The notes beneath the pieces are model-generated. The model saw only the letters and a program-made list of their open reading frames with translations, had not been told where the DNA came from and searched no databases. DNA of 64,000 nt from Bolinopsis microptera. Lineage: Eukaryota; Ctenophora; Tentaculata; Lobata; Bolinopsidae. Made by a program: the position numbers and the translations under genes. How positions within the stretch are numbered: position 1 is the first letter of the stretch; each line of letters starts with the position of its first letter. Shown here piece by piece: positions 11,809 through 22,096 of this stretch. The DNA is taken from assembly GCF_026151205.1 (NCBI RefSeq), contig NC_087083.1:4132460-4196459 (forward strand), read 5' to 3'.

Positions 11809-12012
11809 GAGAGCCCACAATAAAGTGGAGGCTAGACAAGAAATGTGGCTCCGGATACCCGCTCCCGAACTCGACAGGCTCCGAGTGTGACCCAGATGGA
11901 GGATACCCCTGTTGTAGTCGGGCCAGTTATGGGGTTTGTGGGAACTCCTCTTACCATTGTACTGGTACCGGCAGCACTGACTACAGGGTTGTTAAACACT
12001 GGAGGGAAGCAG
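11809..12012 (+). CDS. WR-repeat module 1 (Cys-rich, chitin-binding-like)
   Basis: Phase 1-1 exon between gcgtacag and gtagtt. It encodes a module of about 68 residues with the signature KWRLDKKCG, then PLPNSTGSECDPDGGYPCCS, a VCGNSSYHC segment and DYRVVKHWREAG. Similar W-R...C-G...P-C-C-S...W/V-C-G...H-C...D-Y-R repeats occur in cnidarian and other invertebrate extracellular proteins. Their spacing recalls hevein/chitin-binding folds, but the ligand is unknown. A second copy is encoded at 15984-16200. Confidence 0.7.
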
Positions 12013-12807
12013 GTAGTTTAGTATTATTATTAGTTACTATATTATATTAGTTACCTTATCGGACCTTATTTGGACGGACATTACATGAACGGACATAATT
12101 GTGAACGGACATTAATATGAACGCTCGAAGGCATTCAAAACCATAAAAAATCCGAATTTTTTTCAATTTTTTGACTTTTTTTAAATTTCAGCAAATGATT
12201 TTTTAATCCATTTTTCATACAGTAAGCAAGAAAAGCAGTCATTAAGCAGTAAAAATGTTAAAATATGTGTACATGATCAGTGTCTAATATCACATATCAT
12301 CTTCATTAAATGGGTTTTCGTGCATGAAATAGTCCATGCTTAAACAAGCATCAGTGATTTCTAGCTTAATTGTGGAAACCTTTTTTATCAAACTACCCCT
12401 ACCCGGTCCTGCATTTCATTGTTAACTTTTACAAGCCATTCGGCGTGAAGTGGTTTTATCTTAGACAACTTTAGGTTAACCTTAACATCACGTAGAGCTT
12501 TCCTAGCACTGTTTCATTACCTCCCCTCAGTAATATGAACTATAACAACGTCGGACAATGTCCTTGGCAACACGATTTACCGTAATATCTAGAGGCTGGA
12601 ACAAGTTTATCATGTTGGTGGGGACTAGCTCATGAACTATGTTGTTGAGTGCCATAATTTTGTTGACTTTTTTCCGCCAAGTGACCCTTGAAAACATCAT
12701 ATACTAGTAGTTTTCTGTGCCTCCGGCAGACCAAGGAGAACCTTTCCGTCGTTAACTTACGGCACAATAAAGTTCTCAAAGTTGTCATATTCTGGACAAA
12801 AAGTTCG

Positions 12808-15538
12808 AAATACTTACTTTAGGTTACTTTAGGTAGGTTCGGCAGGGATCGCTTCTGGACAACAGTATCAAGTACGTCCTCCAATCACTCCTGGCTTAGA
12901 TCTTTTTGTAGAGTCCATTCCAGAAGAGAATTATTTGTGATGGCGGTATACCCTTTTGTGGGCGGGGTGTCCGGGAAGCCTTTCAGGAATTTAGCAAGGG
13001 AGGATTTGAAAGTTTCCAAGACTTGGATTGTGTTAACTTCCTTGGGGAGCAGGTTCCATAGTTTGGCTGCTTTTACTCCAAAAGAGTTCTCATAATGGGT
13101 CGAGATTGAGCATTGTGCCTTTTTGTTAAATGCAGGCACAGTGGCCTTTACACCGTGTCGGGAGCTTTCCTTGAACTGCATGTTGATGTCGTTTGGAGCT
13201 AATCCATTCATCATCTTCCATGTATGGATTATGATGTATCGTTCTCTGCGTCTCTGTAATGAGAGAAGATTCAGGTTCTGCAGGCGTTCCCAGTAATCAA
13301 GGTTCTGGCAGCCACTGATTCGACGAGTGTAGTGTCGTTGGATGCTTTCAATAGCTTCTATATCGCTGATCTTGTCAGGGTTCCACACCGGGCAGCAGTA
13401 TTCGAGTTTGCTTCTCACCATGGTTTTGTAGAGTGTGAGCATGAGGAAGCGTGACCTATCTCTGAATACGCTAAGGACCCATGACGTCATCGTCCTTGCT
13501 GTTTTTGCCATCTGCTGTATGTGAGAAGACCAGGAGCAGTCATTTGACAGGAGAACCCCTAGGTCCCTCACAGTTTTGGCTGGGTCAATAGTTCTTCCAT
13601 TTGTTAAATTGTAACAGGAATATTGACTGGTGAAGGGCAATTCTCTTAACAGTAATGAATTGTTCAAGCTGTAATTCAATATTTCGAATTTGGCCTCATT
13701 TAGTTGCATGTTGTTCTTCAGGGCCCAAGCGATTACATTGAGGAGGTCGTCTTGAAGTAGGCTTTTGGTAGCTAAGTCCATGATTTTTCCAATGAGCTTG
13801 GTGTCGTCAGCAAACACCTTTCCCAGAGCGGTAACCAATGTATCAAGTTGGTCGTCAATGTATAGAATGAAAAGAATGGGTCCCAATACTGTTCCTTGGG
13901 GTACCCCACTGATTACTAGCTGAAAGGATGATTTTGTTCCTTCCACGACCACAGTTTGCAGGCGATCCTTCAGGAATTCAGTCAGCCATTGCAGAGTCTT
14001 TCCTTTTATTCCATAGCGTTTTGCCTTTGCAAGTAGTATTTGATGATCTACCTTATCGAACGCTTTGGCATAATCAAGGTATATAACATCAACCTCGTTG
14101 CCGTCGTTGAGAGTTTTCAGGATGTTATCTAAGTGGTCTATTAGTTGAGTTAAGCAGCTTCTTTTCTTGCGGAATCCATGCTGATGGGGGGAGAGAAAGC
14201 TGTTTGACTCCATATGTTCCACAAGATGATTTCTGACCACTCTCTCAAATATCTTAATAATGTGAGAGGTTATCGAGACAGGGCGATAGTTAGCGGCAGA
14301 TGTTCGGTCTCCTTTCTTGAACACAGGTGTGATGTACTGTGTCTTCATGCCAGATGGTATGACTCCGTTATCAAATGAGCGTTTCCAGAGTAGATAAATT
14401 GGTTCAGCGATTGTCCTTCGACATTTAGTTAGGATCTTGGCCGGGATGTCACCATCAGGGGTGGATGCATACGGGTCCAGTTCCTTTATGGCATCTGATA
14501 TGTCGTCTGCTGTGAAGGTGAATGTGTTGAGATCTTCTTTTGGATGAGGATCTAATCCGGCGAGGCATTCTTCAACATTTGCAGAATTTGGGTTGCTGAA
14601 GACTGTGACATATTGAGTCTGGAGAATTTCTGCTTTTTCCGCTGGGTCCATTTTCAGAGTTCCGTTTTTATCTCTAATTGGGGCGACGGATGATTTTACC
14701 TTTGCAAATCGTTTAGCGTAAGAATAAAAGAATCTTGGGTTCGTCTTTATTGTACTTACAGCTTTAACTTCTTTTTCGTTAAGTTGCTTGATCACAAGTT
14801 CACTTATTTCGAAGGTCAGAAGATTCACTTCGGTTTTCAGCTTTTCGATTTTTCTCGAAGTTGGGTTGTTTTGAGTAAGTGCACTTATTTGGGCATTGAG
14901 TTTTCTTCTTTTCCTTCTCATTGTGTATTTTTCACGGACTTGGCGACTTCTACGGGGGCGGGAAGGGCCAGATCCAGTAGGGTCTTTAGAAGGCGAGTTT
15001 AGGAGGGTTATCTGGAGGACAGTTAGGCGTATCAGCTCCAGAAAGGCACTTCCATCTTCATCTTCATAACAGAGTTCTCTCAAAGAGATCCAGTTAACAG
15101 CTTCTAAACGATCGTTCATTGCTTCAAAATCTGCTCTAAGAAAATCAGTCGCCCGAAAAGAGTTTCTGTCGAAAGATATAGGAGTATGTTCTTTTGGGCA
15201 GAGCGGGTTATGTCCGAGAACGAGCTCGACTAGCCTGTGGTCAGATAGTTGGCATTCGGAGATATTTGTCTCAACTGTGTCCTGTGGTTTATTTGTAAGG
15301 ACGAGATCGATGGTGTTGTTATTTCTCGTGGGCTTACAGATCATTTGTGTCAAGAAATTTCTCTCCATGAAATCAATTAGTTCGGAACAAGCTTGCTGGT
15401 CACAAAGCGGTTGACCAGGTAAAGCTTGGCAAGAGTCCCAATCTATATTTGGGAGGTTGAAATCCCCCATAATGTAGATGTCAGGTGATCTATCGTTCGA
15501 TGTCAAGTTATTTAGTTTCTCCTGCACCTTCCAAATGG
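12808..15538 (-). mobile_element. 5'-truncated CR1/Jockey-like LINE inserted in the DNA transposon
   Basis: Non-LTR retrotransposon on the minus strand. Its 5' end (15538) falls inside the endonuclease domain and its 3' end (about 12808) carries short CTAAAGTAAC-type tail repeats, as in CR1-like elements. The exact borders come from comparing the host transposon with its empty copy at 19905-20710. Confidence 0.8.
12885..15527 (-). CDS. LINE ORF2: endonuclease remnant plus reverse transcriptase, 880 aa
   Basis: Uninterrupted frame. Residues 1-100 are the C-terminal part of an APE-type endonuclease (PDIYIMGDFNLPNIDWDS; the SDHRLVELVLG segment has the family's SDH motif). The reverse transcriptase follows at about residues 350-640: the region beginning PVFKKGDRTSAANYRPVSIT, a VIYLDYAKAFDKVDH block, GVPQGTVLGPILF and the catalytic FADDTKLIG. 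A C-terminal region of about 200 residues completes the protein. Most of the endonuclease is missing through 5' truncation, so the copy cannot transpose by itself. The intact frame implies recent insertion. It lies antisense to the host gene. Confidence 0.9.
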   Translation of the reverse strand: MQEKLNNLTSNDRSPDIYIMGDFNLPNIDWDSCQALPGQPLCDQQACSELIDFMERNFLTQMICKPTRNNNTIDLVLTNKPQDTVETNISECQLSDHRLVELVLGHNPLCPKEHTPISFDRNSFRATDFLRADFEAMNDRLEAVNWISLRELCYEDEDGSAFLELIRLTVLQITLLNSPSKDPTGSGPSRPRRSRQVREKYTMRRKRRKLNAQISALTQNNPTSRKIEKLKTEVNLLTFEISELVIKQLNEKEVKAVSTIKTNPRFFYSYAKRFAKVKSSVAPIRDKNGTLKMDPAEKAEILQTQYVTVFSNPNSANVEECLAGLDPHPKEDLNTFTFTADDISDAIKELDPYASTPDGDIPAKILTKCRRTIAEPIYLLWKRSFDNGVIPSGMKTQYITPVFKKGDRTSAANYRPVSITSHIIKIFERVVRNHLVEHMESNSFLSPHQHGFRKKRSCLTQLIDHLDNILKTLNDGNEVDVIYLDYAKAFDKVDHQILLAKAKRYGIKGKTLQWLTEFLKDRLQTVVVEGTKSSFQLVISGVPQGTVLGPILFILYIDDQLDTLVTALGKVFADDTKLIGKIMDLATKSLLQDDLLNVIAWALKNNMQLNEAKFEILNYSLNNSLLLRELPFTSQYSCYNLTNGRTIDPAKTVRDLGVLLSNDCSWSSHIQQMAKTARTMTSWVLSVFRDRSRFLMLTLYKTMVRSKLEYCCPVWNPDKISDIEAIESIQRHYTRRISGCQNLDYWERLQNLNLLSLQRRRERYIIIHTWKMMNGLAPNDINMQFKESSRHGVKATVPAFNKKAQCSISTHYENSFGVKAAKLWNLLPKEVNTIQVLETFKSSLAKFLKGFPDTPPTKGYTAITNNSLLEWTLQKDLSQE

Positions 15539-15834
15539 AAAAATTTTTGAAAAAATTTCAACGGACTTTAACTTGGACGGACATTAATTGAACGGACTTT
15601 ATTTGAACGGACATTAAGATGAACGCTAGGGCCTCCAGCGTTCAAGTAATGTCCGTCCAAATAAGGTCCGATAAGGTATATATTATTAGTTACTACTGTA
15701 TATCGGTTATATATATTATTGGTTACTACTGCATTATTTGTAGTTTACTTAATCTTTAGTTTTACTAGCACGCTCATTGTGTTATTAGCTCAGTGTTTTA
15801 GGAAGAAAATTGTTTTCCTACCTACAGATTACTA

Positions 15835-15955
15835 CTAGTTACCAACTAGTTACCAACTAGTTACCACTTACCGACTAGTTACCAACTAGTTACCAACTAG
15901 TTACCACTTACCGACTAGTTACCAACTAGTTACCAACTAGTTACCAACTAGTAAC
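15835..15955. repeat. Minisatellite (CTAGTTACCAA)n upstream of WR exon 2
   Basis: About ten 11-bp units, ctagttaccaa, with occasional cttaccga variants, end 30 bases before the acceptor of the WR module 2 exon. Confidence 0.9.
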
Positions 15956-15983
15956 CAGTTCATATAGTATCCCTCTCCGTCAG

Positions 15984-16200
15984 GTTCCCCGCCGATGAAG
16001 TGGAGGTTTGACCGTCTGTGTGGGAGTGAGAATCCCTTACCAGACGGAACTCCTGCCGAGTGTAACCCTGAGGGGACATACCCTTGCTGCAGTCACTCCA
16101 CCAACGGCAAATGTGGTGGTAAAAAACAGCACTGCTTGGGTTTGGAGGCTGTTGATTACAGATTGATGAAGCACTGGAGGGAGGAAGTTGGTAAGGTACA
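15984..16200 (+). CDS. WR-repeat module 2
   Basis: Phase 1-1 exon (acceptor ctccgtcag, donor gtaagg). It encodes MKWRFDRLCGSENPLPDG, an AECNPEGTYPCCS block, a GKCGGKKQHC block and DYRLMKHWREEVG. It is clearly paralogous to the exon at 11809-12012. It can splice in frame either to the terminal exon at 17278 or to the TSP1 exon at 17508. Confidence 0.75.
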
Positions 16201-16237
16201 TTCTCTGGGGACCTTCCTATAAGACTTGTTAAGTATT

Positions 16238-16259
16238 CTGGAGGGAGGAAGTTGGTAAG
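16238..16259 (+). repeat. Partial duplicate of WR exon 2 3' end with donor
   Basis: The last 17 exon bases plus donor (ctggagggaggaagttg then gtaag) recur 54 bp downstream of the true exon end. The following bases (gtctggggac, cttgttaag) also echo the first copy, so the duplicated unit spans the exon-intron junction. Confidence 0.8.
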
Positions 16260-16349
16260 TCTGGGGACTTGTTAAGTTTATATTATTCATTATTGTAATA
16301 TCCACTCATGGATCATGTACTGGGCAGTATCCAGGAAGCCCGACACAGT

Positions 16350-16591
16350 CCGTGTATCAGTCCGTGCATCAGTCCGTGCATCAGTCCGTGCATCAGTCCG
16401 TGCATCAGTCCGTGCATCAGTCCGTGCATCAGTCCGTGCATCAGTCCGTGCATCAGTCCGTGCATCAGTCCGTGCATCAGTCCGTGCATCAGTCCGTGCA
16501 TCAGTCCGTGCATCAGTCCGTGCATCAGTCCGTGCATCAGTCCGTGCATCAGTCCGTGCATCAGTCCGTGCATCAGTCCGTGCATCAGTCA
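16350..16591. repeat. 12-bp minisatellite (TCAGTCCGTGCA)n, about 20 copies
   Basis: Near-perfect 12-bp units. Because 12 is divisible by three and no unit frame has a stop, long frames appear on both strands (for example runs of CISP or ASVR); these are not genes. The array is intronic, between WR module 2 and the alternative terminal exon. Confidence 0.95.
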
Positions 16592-16799
16592 TGTACTGTT
16601 CCTCCATTTCTCCTCTTCAGAGCGTATGGAACTGGTTATTTTCTTGGACCCCCCCTGCAATATCTTAATAACCATAAATTTAAAATTCAGATTTTATAGT
16701 AACATGTTTAATGATAAACTCCACATGCAGCATTGTCACACATTTAAGTCTTGTGCTTTTCAGGAAGGAATTAAAAGCGAAATGGGAGGAAAATAGCTC

Positions 16800-17277
16800 A
16801 AATTAGAGTAGTATAATTCTGTGAATTGTAGGACTCTTCAATCTCTAGCACAGTCCGTTTTTTCGGGTGTCATTTTTATTTGCATTTATCGACAAGTTTT
16901 GGAATTTTGATCTTTATTTAGGATGGAATATTGAATCTCAAATTGTAATTTTATCCTAGTCAGGTTGTCTACCGGTTTTTAGACATTAATTGAATTTCAG
17001 ATGATTTTAAATTTATTTTTAGATATCGAGAATGGGGATCTGTTCTGTTAGTTTTGTAATAACAAATCGTTTTAATAATTGTTCATTCATTAAACTCTGT
17101 AATCAATCAGGTAAGGACTAAGGAGCACTGTGTGTAGTAATTAGTGTAATTATTAATTAGTGTAATTAGTGTAATTATTAATTATTGTAATTATTGTAAT
17201 TACTAATATTTGTAATTACTAATAAGTGTAATTAGTAATCAGTGTATCACTCGTGAAGTTATGTGTTCCCTTCACAG
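16800..17277. other. AT-rich intron segment, no feature
   Basis: Only AT-rich sequence and irregular taattagtgtaattatt repeats near 17140-17240 are visible before the terminal exon acceptor. Confidence 0.6.
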
Positions 17278-17333
17278 GTGCTTTCGGTGGAAACCGCTAC
17301 AAGATTTTTTACGGTCTATGTACAGAATATTAA
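17278..17333 (+). CDS. Alternative terminal exon of the modular gene (short isoform)
   Basis: After a good acceptor (ttcccttcacag), the frame from WR module 2 continues as GAFGGNRYKIFYGLCTEY and stops at TAA 17331-17333. AATAAA starts inside the stop context (TAATAAA), so a polyadenylation signal is immediately available. Skipping this exon lets WR module 2 splice in frame to the TSP1 exon at 17508. I infer two products: a short Ly6-WR-WR protein and a long TSP1/TIL/lectin protein. Two overlapping genes is the alternative. Confidence 0.6.
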
Positions 17334-17507
17334 TAAAATAAAAAAACTTAAAAACTTAAATCACAGCACTAAATAAACACCACTCAAAATTTAACGATAA
17401 CCATTATTTTCCGAACGAATAAATTACTATCATTTACGAATTTTGCAATCAAGCGCGCAAATTTCTAACACAGCCCACTGTCATTCGCTGATTCTTTTTT
17501 ATTCCAG

Positions 17508-20500
17508 TGGATGGAGGGTACAGTGATTTCGGAGACTGGTCTGAATGCTCTGCTGAATGTGATGGAGGAATGCAATCCAGAACTAGGGAATGTAATAACC
17601 CTGCTCCTCAGCATGGTGGTGAAGACTGTGAAGGAGAGGAATCTGAAAGTCAAGAGTGCAACGAACACGACTGTTTAGGTTCGTAATAATCTACAACATA
17701 TTTAGGCACAGCTTTGTTCTATAAATAGAGTATTTACTAACTTAGATGCTTATCAAATCCAAACGTACCACGATTTTCAGAGTGCGAAGATCCCAATTCC
17801 TTCTACAACCAATGTGGCTCAAGTTGTAATCAGACTTGTGACGAATCCTGCGAGGAACCAATAGTTGTTCACGACAGTCAATTCGTATCCGTTAACTTCG
17901 AGGGTGAAGAAGAAGAATGTGTTAAACGGTGTGAATGTGATGATGGATACGTTCTCCACGAAGGAGAATGTATTGAAGAAGCCGTCTGTCCAGGTAAAAT
18001 CTATTTTCTCGAATGTCTCAACATAACGAAGATGCCACCACATCCGATTACAAAACCATTGAGAAGGAACAATTTACCAGAAAATGTAAATTTGTTCTCA
18101 TTCCAGTGGATGGAGGATACAGTGACTTTGGAGATTGGTCGGAGTGCTCTGCTGAATGTGATGGAGGAAATCGAACAAGGACCAGACAGTGCAACAACCC
18201 TGCTCCCGCTCATGGTGGTGCAGAGTGTGAAGGAGAGGAATCTGAAATAGAAATTTGCAACGCCCACAACTGTTTAGGTTCGTAATTATCTACAAAATAT
18301 TTACAGCTTTAATATTTCAAAAAGTGTTCTCGATGAAATCTACTTTGTAACTAAGAAATTTGATATTTGAGCTCCCTCGTTACAAAATCTTGGTATTTTT
18401 TGTTGCTTGCAAATTCAACTAATTGTGCTATCGCAAAAGAATGTTTGATTATTTTAGATCTGCTGTTCTGTTAATCGACCAGTAAATTATTTTTCACAAC
18501 TGTTTACAGAGTGTGAAGATCCAAATTCCTTCTACAACCAATGTGGTTCAAGCTGTAATCAGACCTGTGACGAATCCTGCGAGGAACCAATAGTTGTTCA
18601 CGACAATCAATTCGTATCTTTCAACTTCGGGGGTGAAGAAGAAGAATGTGTTAAACGGTGTGAATGTGATGATGGATACGTTCTCCACGAAGGAGAATGT
18701 ATTGAAGAAGCCGTCTGTCCAGGTAAAATCTATTTTCTCGAATGTCTCAACATAACGAAGATGCCACCACATCCGATTACAAAACCATTGAGAAGGAACA
18801 ATTTACCAGAAAATGTAAATTTGTTCTCATTCCAGTGGATGGAGGATACAGTGACTTTGGAGATTGGTCGGAGTGCTCTGCTGAGTGTGATGGAGGAAAT
18901 AGAACAAGGACCAGACAGTGCAACAACCCTGCTCCCGCTCATGGCGGTGCAGAGTGCGAAGGAGAGGATTCTGAAATAGAAATTTGCAACGCCCAGGACT
19001 GTTTAGGTTCGTAATTATCTTCAGCAATATTTAAAGCTTTGTTATAATGAGCATTTACTAACTTAGATGCTTATCAAATCTAAACAAACTACTGTTTTCA
19101 GAGTGTGAAGATCCAAATTCCTTCTACAACCAATGTGGTTCAAGTTGTAATCAGACTTGTGACAAATCCTGCGAGGAACCAATAGTTGTTCACGACAGTC
19201 AATTCGTATCTTTCAACTTCGGGGGTGAAGAAGAGGAATGTGTTAAACGGTGTGAATGTGATGATGGATACGTTCTCCATGAAGGAGAATGTATTGAAGA
19301 AGCCTTCTGTCCAGGTAACAATTATCAAACTAATTATTTGTTTTTTCCATCAACTTTTCTTTTTTTTTGTAAAAAAGTATAAGATGGTTAGAAGTGGTAT
19401 GAATTGAGGATGGGTATAGTAGGTAGTAGGTTTTTCGTGTCAGGTGAGTGGTGTCACAAAGGAAAACATGCATTACCCTCCGCATACGCCATATTAATGC
19501 ATCTTCTCCGCGCCCAGAGTAGTAATGGTGTCGTCGCCATGGTTACCCTCCGCATACGTTTGCACGATTTGACGATTGATTAAATTACACTTTCAAATGC
19601 GCGGCGCCAAGCATAAAATTTGAATTCTATTGTCTATGGTAATTGATTTGAATAACAAGCGATTTCCCGGATCTTATACATTTGTTAAGTAGTTCAAGCT
19701 TTTCTTTACTTGATCAATGATCATTGATCATGATGCACTACAACATACTAACTTCTCGTTTTGTTGTGAGTGCTTGGTGCAACCACCGACTTGGCTCCCG
19801 ATAATGATATTAGTAATCCGTTATACTGTTGAACAAATTATGATGCTAATATTATGTTGAACATGATTGTCGAGTGACTGATTTGTTATACGAAATGGAC
19901 CATATACCTTATCGGACCTTATTTGGACGGACATTACTTGAGCGCTGGAGGCCCTAGCGTTTTCAAATAAAGTCCGTTCAATTAATATATTAATATATAT
20001 AATGTCCGTCCAAGTTAAAGTCCGTTGAATTTTTTTCAAAAATTTTTTCAATTCGAACTTTTTGTCCAGAATATGACAACTTTTTGATTTCAGTCAATTT
20101 CAATAGCTATCATTAGACTAAACTATATCGTTAAATTAATAAAAACAAGGTATTATAAAATTTTAACAATCAGAATTGTAAATATCACATTATTGCATGA
20201 TCACTATACTATCTTGAAGTTGATCTTCGGCTTTTTCTACCTCCACATTTTCTCTTACAACTGGTTGTCTGTCCAACTCGTAGTCGTACCGGGCAATGAA
20301 CGATCCCAACTGCTCTACTAGAGAGATACTTGAATGCCTAAAATACAGCTTAAGCTTTATCTCTAGCCCCCCACTTGGTATAGGCGACCTTCGGTGGCTT
20401 ATGTCAGCTACGATACCTTCTACCATACCACCCATCTCGATAAAGTAGAAGACAAACCGGGATATCTCCCTAAGTATGTGACCGCCGGCATATAATCTAG

Positions 20501-21944
20501 TCCTGTAGGTACCTTCGTACCTTATCTGCACAGCGCAGATAAGCTTACTGTATGAAAAATGGATTTAAAAATCATTTGCTAAAATTAACAAAACGTCAAA
20601 AAAAGATGAAAAAATTAGGATTTTTGATTGCCTTCTAGCGTTCATATTAATGTCCGTTCATAATTATGTCCGTTCAAGTAATTTCCGTCCAAATAAAGTC
20701 CGATAAGGTAGACCATAATAGATGTTATTATGAGTTACATTACCTACTACGGATTTCACGACGACCATTTAATTTAATTTAACAACTTATGTAAACTGGT
20801 AAATAACCATTCCTTCGCAAGGCTTTTGTTCTTCAAACTCTTAATTGCATATCACCACACAGGCGCAGGCTACGGTGTCCGGTCATTTAACTTTTTAAAT
20901 TTGAATAATTGACAATGGCAACCCCTCTATTTTGTTCTCCGTAGCGCCCCAAGAATGATGAATAAAGAACCATTATTTGATATTTTTACCAACATGAAAC
21001 GATCGTTAATTGTAATTTTAAATTTTAAAAGGCAATGCGTACGGTTGATTGTTGATGGAAATCTAGCGTCCGCTAACCGGCGCAATTCTTGTTATTAAGG
21101 TAATAAACTGATTAGGTCAGTTTCTGGATATCACAAAATAAAACATAACATTCGCAACAATAACAGGATCCGACGTTAAATTTAAAAACTGTTGAGCTAA
21201 ACTAACTGTCATCAATTGTTTACTTCTTATCTAATCAATTCTAATTCCAGTGGATGGAGGATACAGTGACTTTGGAGATTGGTCCGAGTGCTCTGCTGAG
21301 TGTGATGGAGGAAATAGAACAAGGACCAGACAGTGCAACAACCCTGCTCCCGCTCATGGTGGTGCAGAGTGTGAAGGAGAGGAATCTGAAATTGAAATTT
21401 GCAACGCCCACGACTGTTTAGGTTCGTAATAATCTGTAGCAATATTTGCAGCTCTTTCATTTTTCGCAAGGTTTTTTAGAAATGAAAATCTTTTTTATGG
21501 CGCTCAAGAATTGAAAGCGTGATAAAACAATAGGGTCAAAAAGCCAAGGTAAAAATGCTAAGGGCCTTTTAATTGCTAATTGATTTTTTATTTTACACAA
21601 TAAATTAATTTAGTTTTTCAATAACAACATCGCTTTAAAATGAAAATAACTATATATTTCTGTTTTAAGTAACATTTTATAGCAAAAATGCTTTCCTGCT
21701 AGTTATGATAATATCATACAACAATTTTCAGAGTGTGAAGACCCAAATTCCTTCTACAACCAATGTGGTTCAAGCTGTAATCAGACTTGTGACGAATCCT
21801 GCGAGGAACCAATAGTTGTTCACGACAGTCAATTCGTATCTTTCAACTTCGGGGGTGAAGAAGAAGAATGTGTTAAACGATGTGAATGTGATGATGGATA
21901 CGTTCTCCACGAAGGAGAATGTATTGAAGAAGCCTTCTGCCCAG
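17508..21944 (+). CDS. Alternating TSP1 and TIL exons (4 + 4) of the long isoform
   Basis: Eight phase 1-1 exons: TSP1 at 17508-17678, 18107-18277, 18836-19006 and 21251-21421; TIL-like at 17781-17993, 18510-18722, 19102-19314 and 21732-21944. Each TSP1 exon is 171 bp and encodes GGYSDFGDWSECSAECDGG, a conserved TRxCNNPAP stretch and a C-terminal Cys. Each TIL exon is 213 bp with ten cysteines, starting ECEDPNSFYNQCGSSCNQTC and ending CDDGYVLHEGECIEE. TIL is the trypsin-inhibitor-like fold of von Willebrand factor and serpin-unrelated inhibitors. TSP1 repeats bind glycosaminoglycans and matrix proteins. The TSP1-TIL pairs are almost identical, so the array is recently amplified. The second transposon copy lies in the intron between 19314 and 21251. 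Confidence 0.88.
19905..20710. mobile_element. TIR DNA transposon copy 2 (806 bp)
   Basis: Starts TACCTTATCGGACCTTATTT and ends with its inverted near-match (aaagtccgataaggta). A 7-bp direct repeat GACCATA flanks it immediately on both sides (19898-19904 and 20711-20717), a likely target-site duplication. Subterminal GGACGGACATTA/GAACGGACATAA repeats resemble copy 1 at 12052-15678. It contains one open frame on the minus strand (20531-20190, 113 aa) without a recognised domain. Probably non-autonomous. Confidence 0.8.
20190..20531 (-). CDS. Unrecognised 113-aa open frame inside TIR transposon copy 2
   Basis: Begins MQIRYEGTYRTRLYAGGHIL and has mixed hydrophobic and charged character. I recognise no transposase motif. 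It may be a remnant of the parent element's protein or simply chance open sequence. Confidence 0.25.
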   Translation of the reverse strand: MQIRYEGTYRTRLYAGGHILREISRFVFYFIEMGGMVEGIVADISHRRSPIPSGGLEIKLKLYFRHSSISLVEQLGSFIARYDYELDRQPVVRENVEVEKAEDQLQDSIVIMQ

Positions 21945-22096
21945 GTAAAGTATAAATATGTTTGCTTGAATGTATGTTATAACCATGGACAAAGATATTA
22001 CCAATGTGATTCTTATTTTTATTTCATTTTAAATTTTTAAATTTAAAAAATTTTTTAGTTTTTTGCCTAAGCAAACTAATTCTTTTTTCATTCTAG

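Larger units (their letters stand above)
12052..15678. mobile_element. TIR DNA transposon copy 1, split by a LINE
   Basis: The left end TACCTTATCGGACCTTATTT is matched in inverted orientation by the right end near 15650-15678. Inside each end, short subterminal repeats of GAACGGACATTA alternate. Copy 2 at 19905-20710 shares both termini and the adjacent AT-rich sequence, in inverted orientation relative to copy 1. The internal left part (12140-12800) carries no long open frame. The sequence around 12780-12808 (tctggacaaaaagttcgaa) continues directly at about 15539, which dates the LINE insertion as later. The target-site duplication is not clear for this copy because both flanks contain similar ATTATTAGTTACT repeats. 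The superfamily is unassigned. Confidence 0.75.

Noticed and set aside
16308-16796. Long open frames with CISP, ASVR or HQSV repeats on both strands
   Set aside because: They are produced by a stop-free 12-bp minisatellite; no splice signals, codon bias or domain support a gene.
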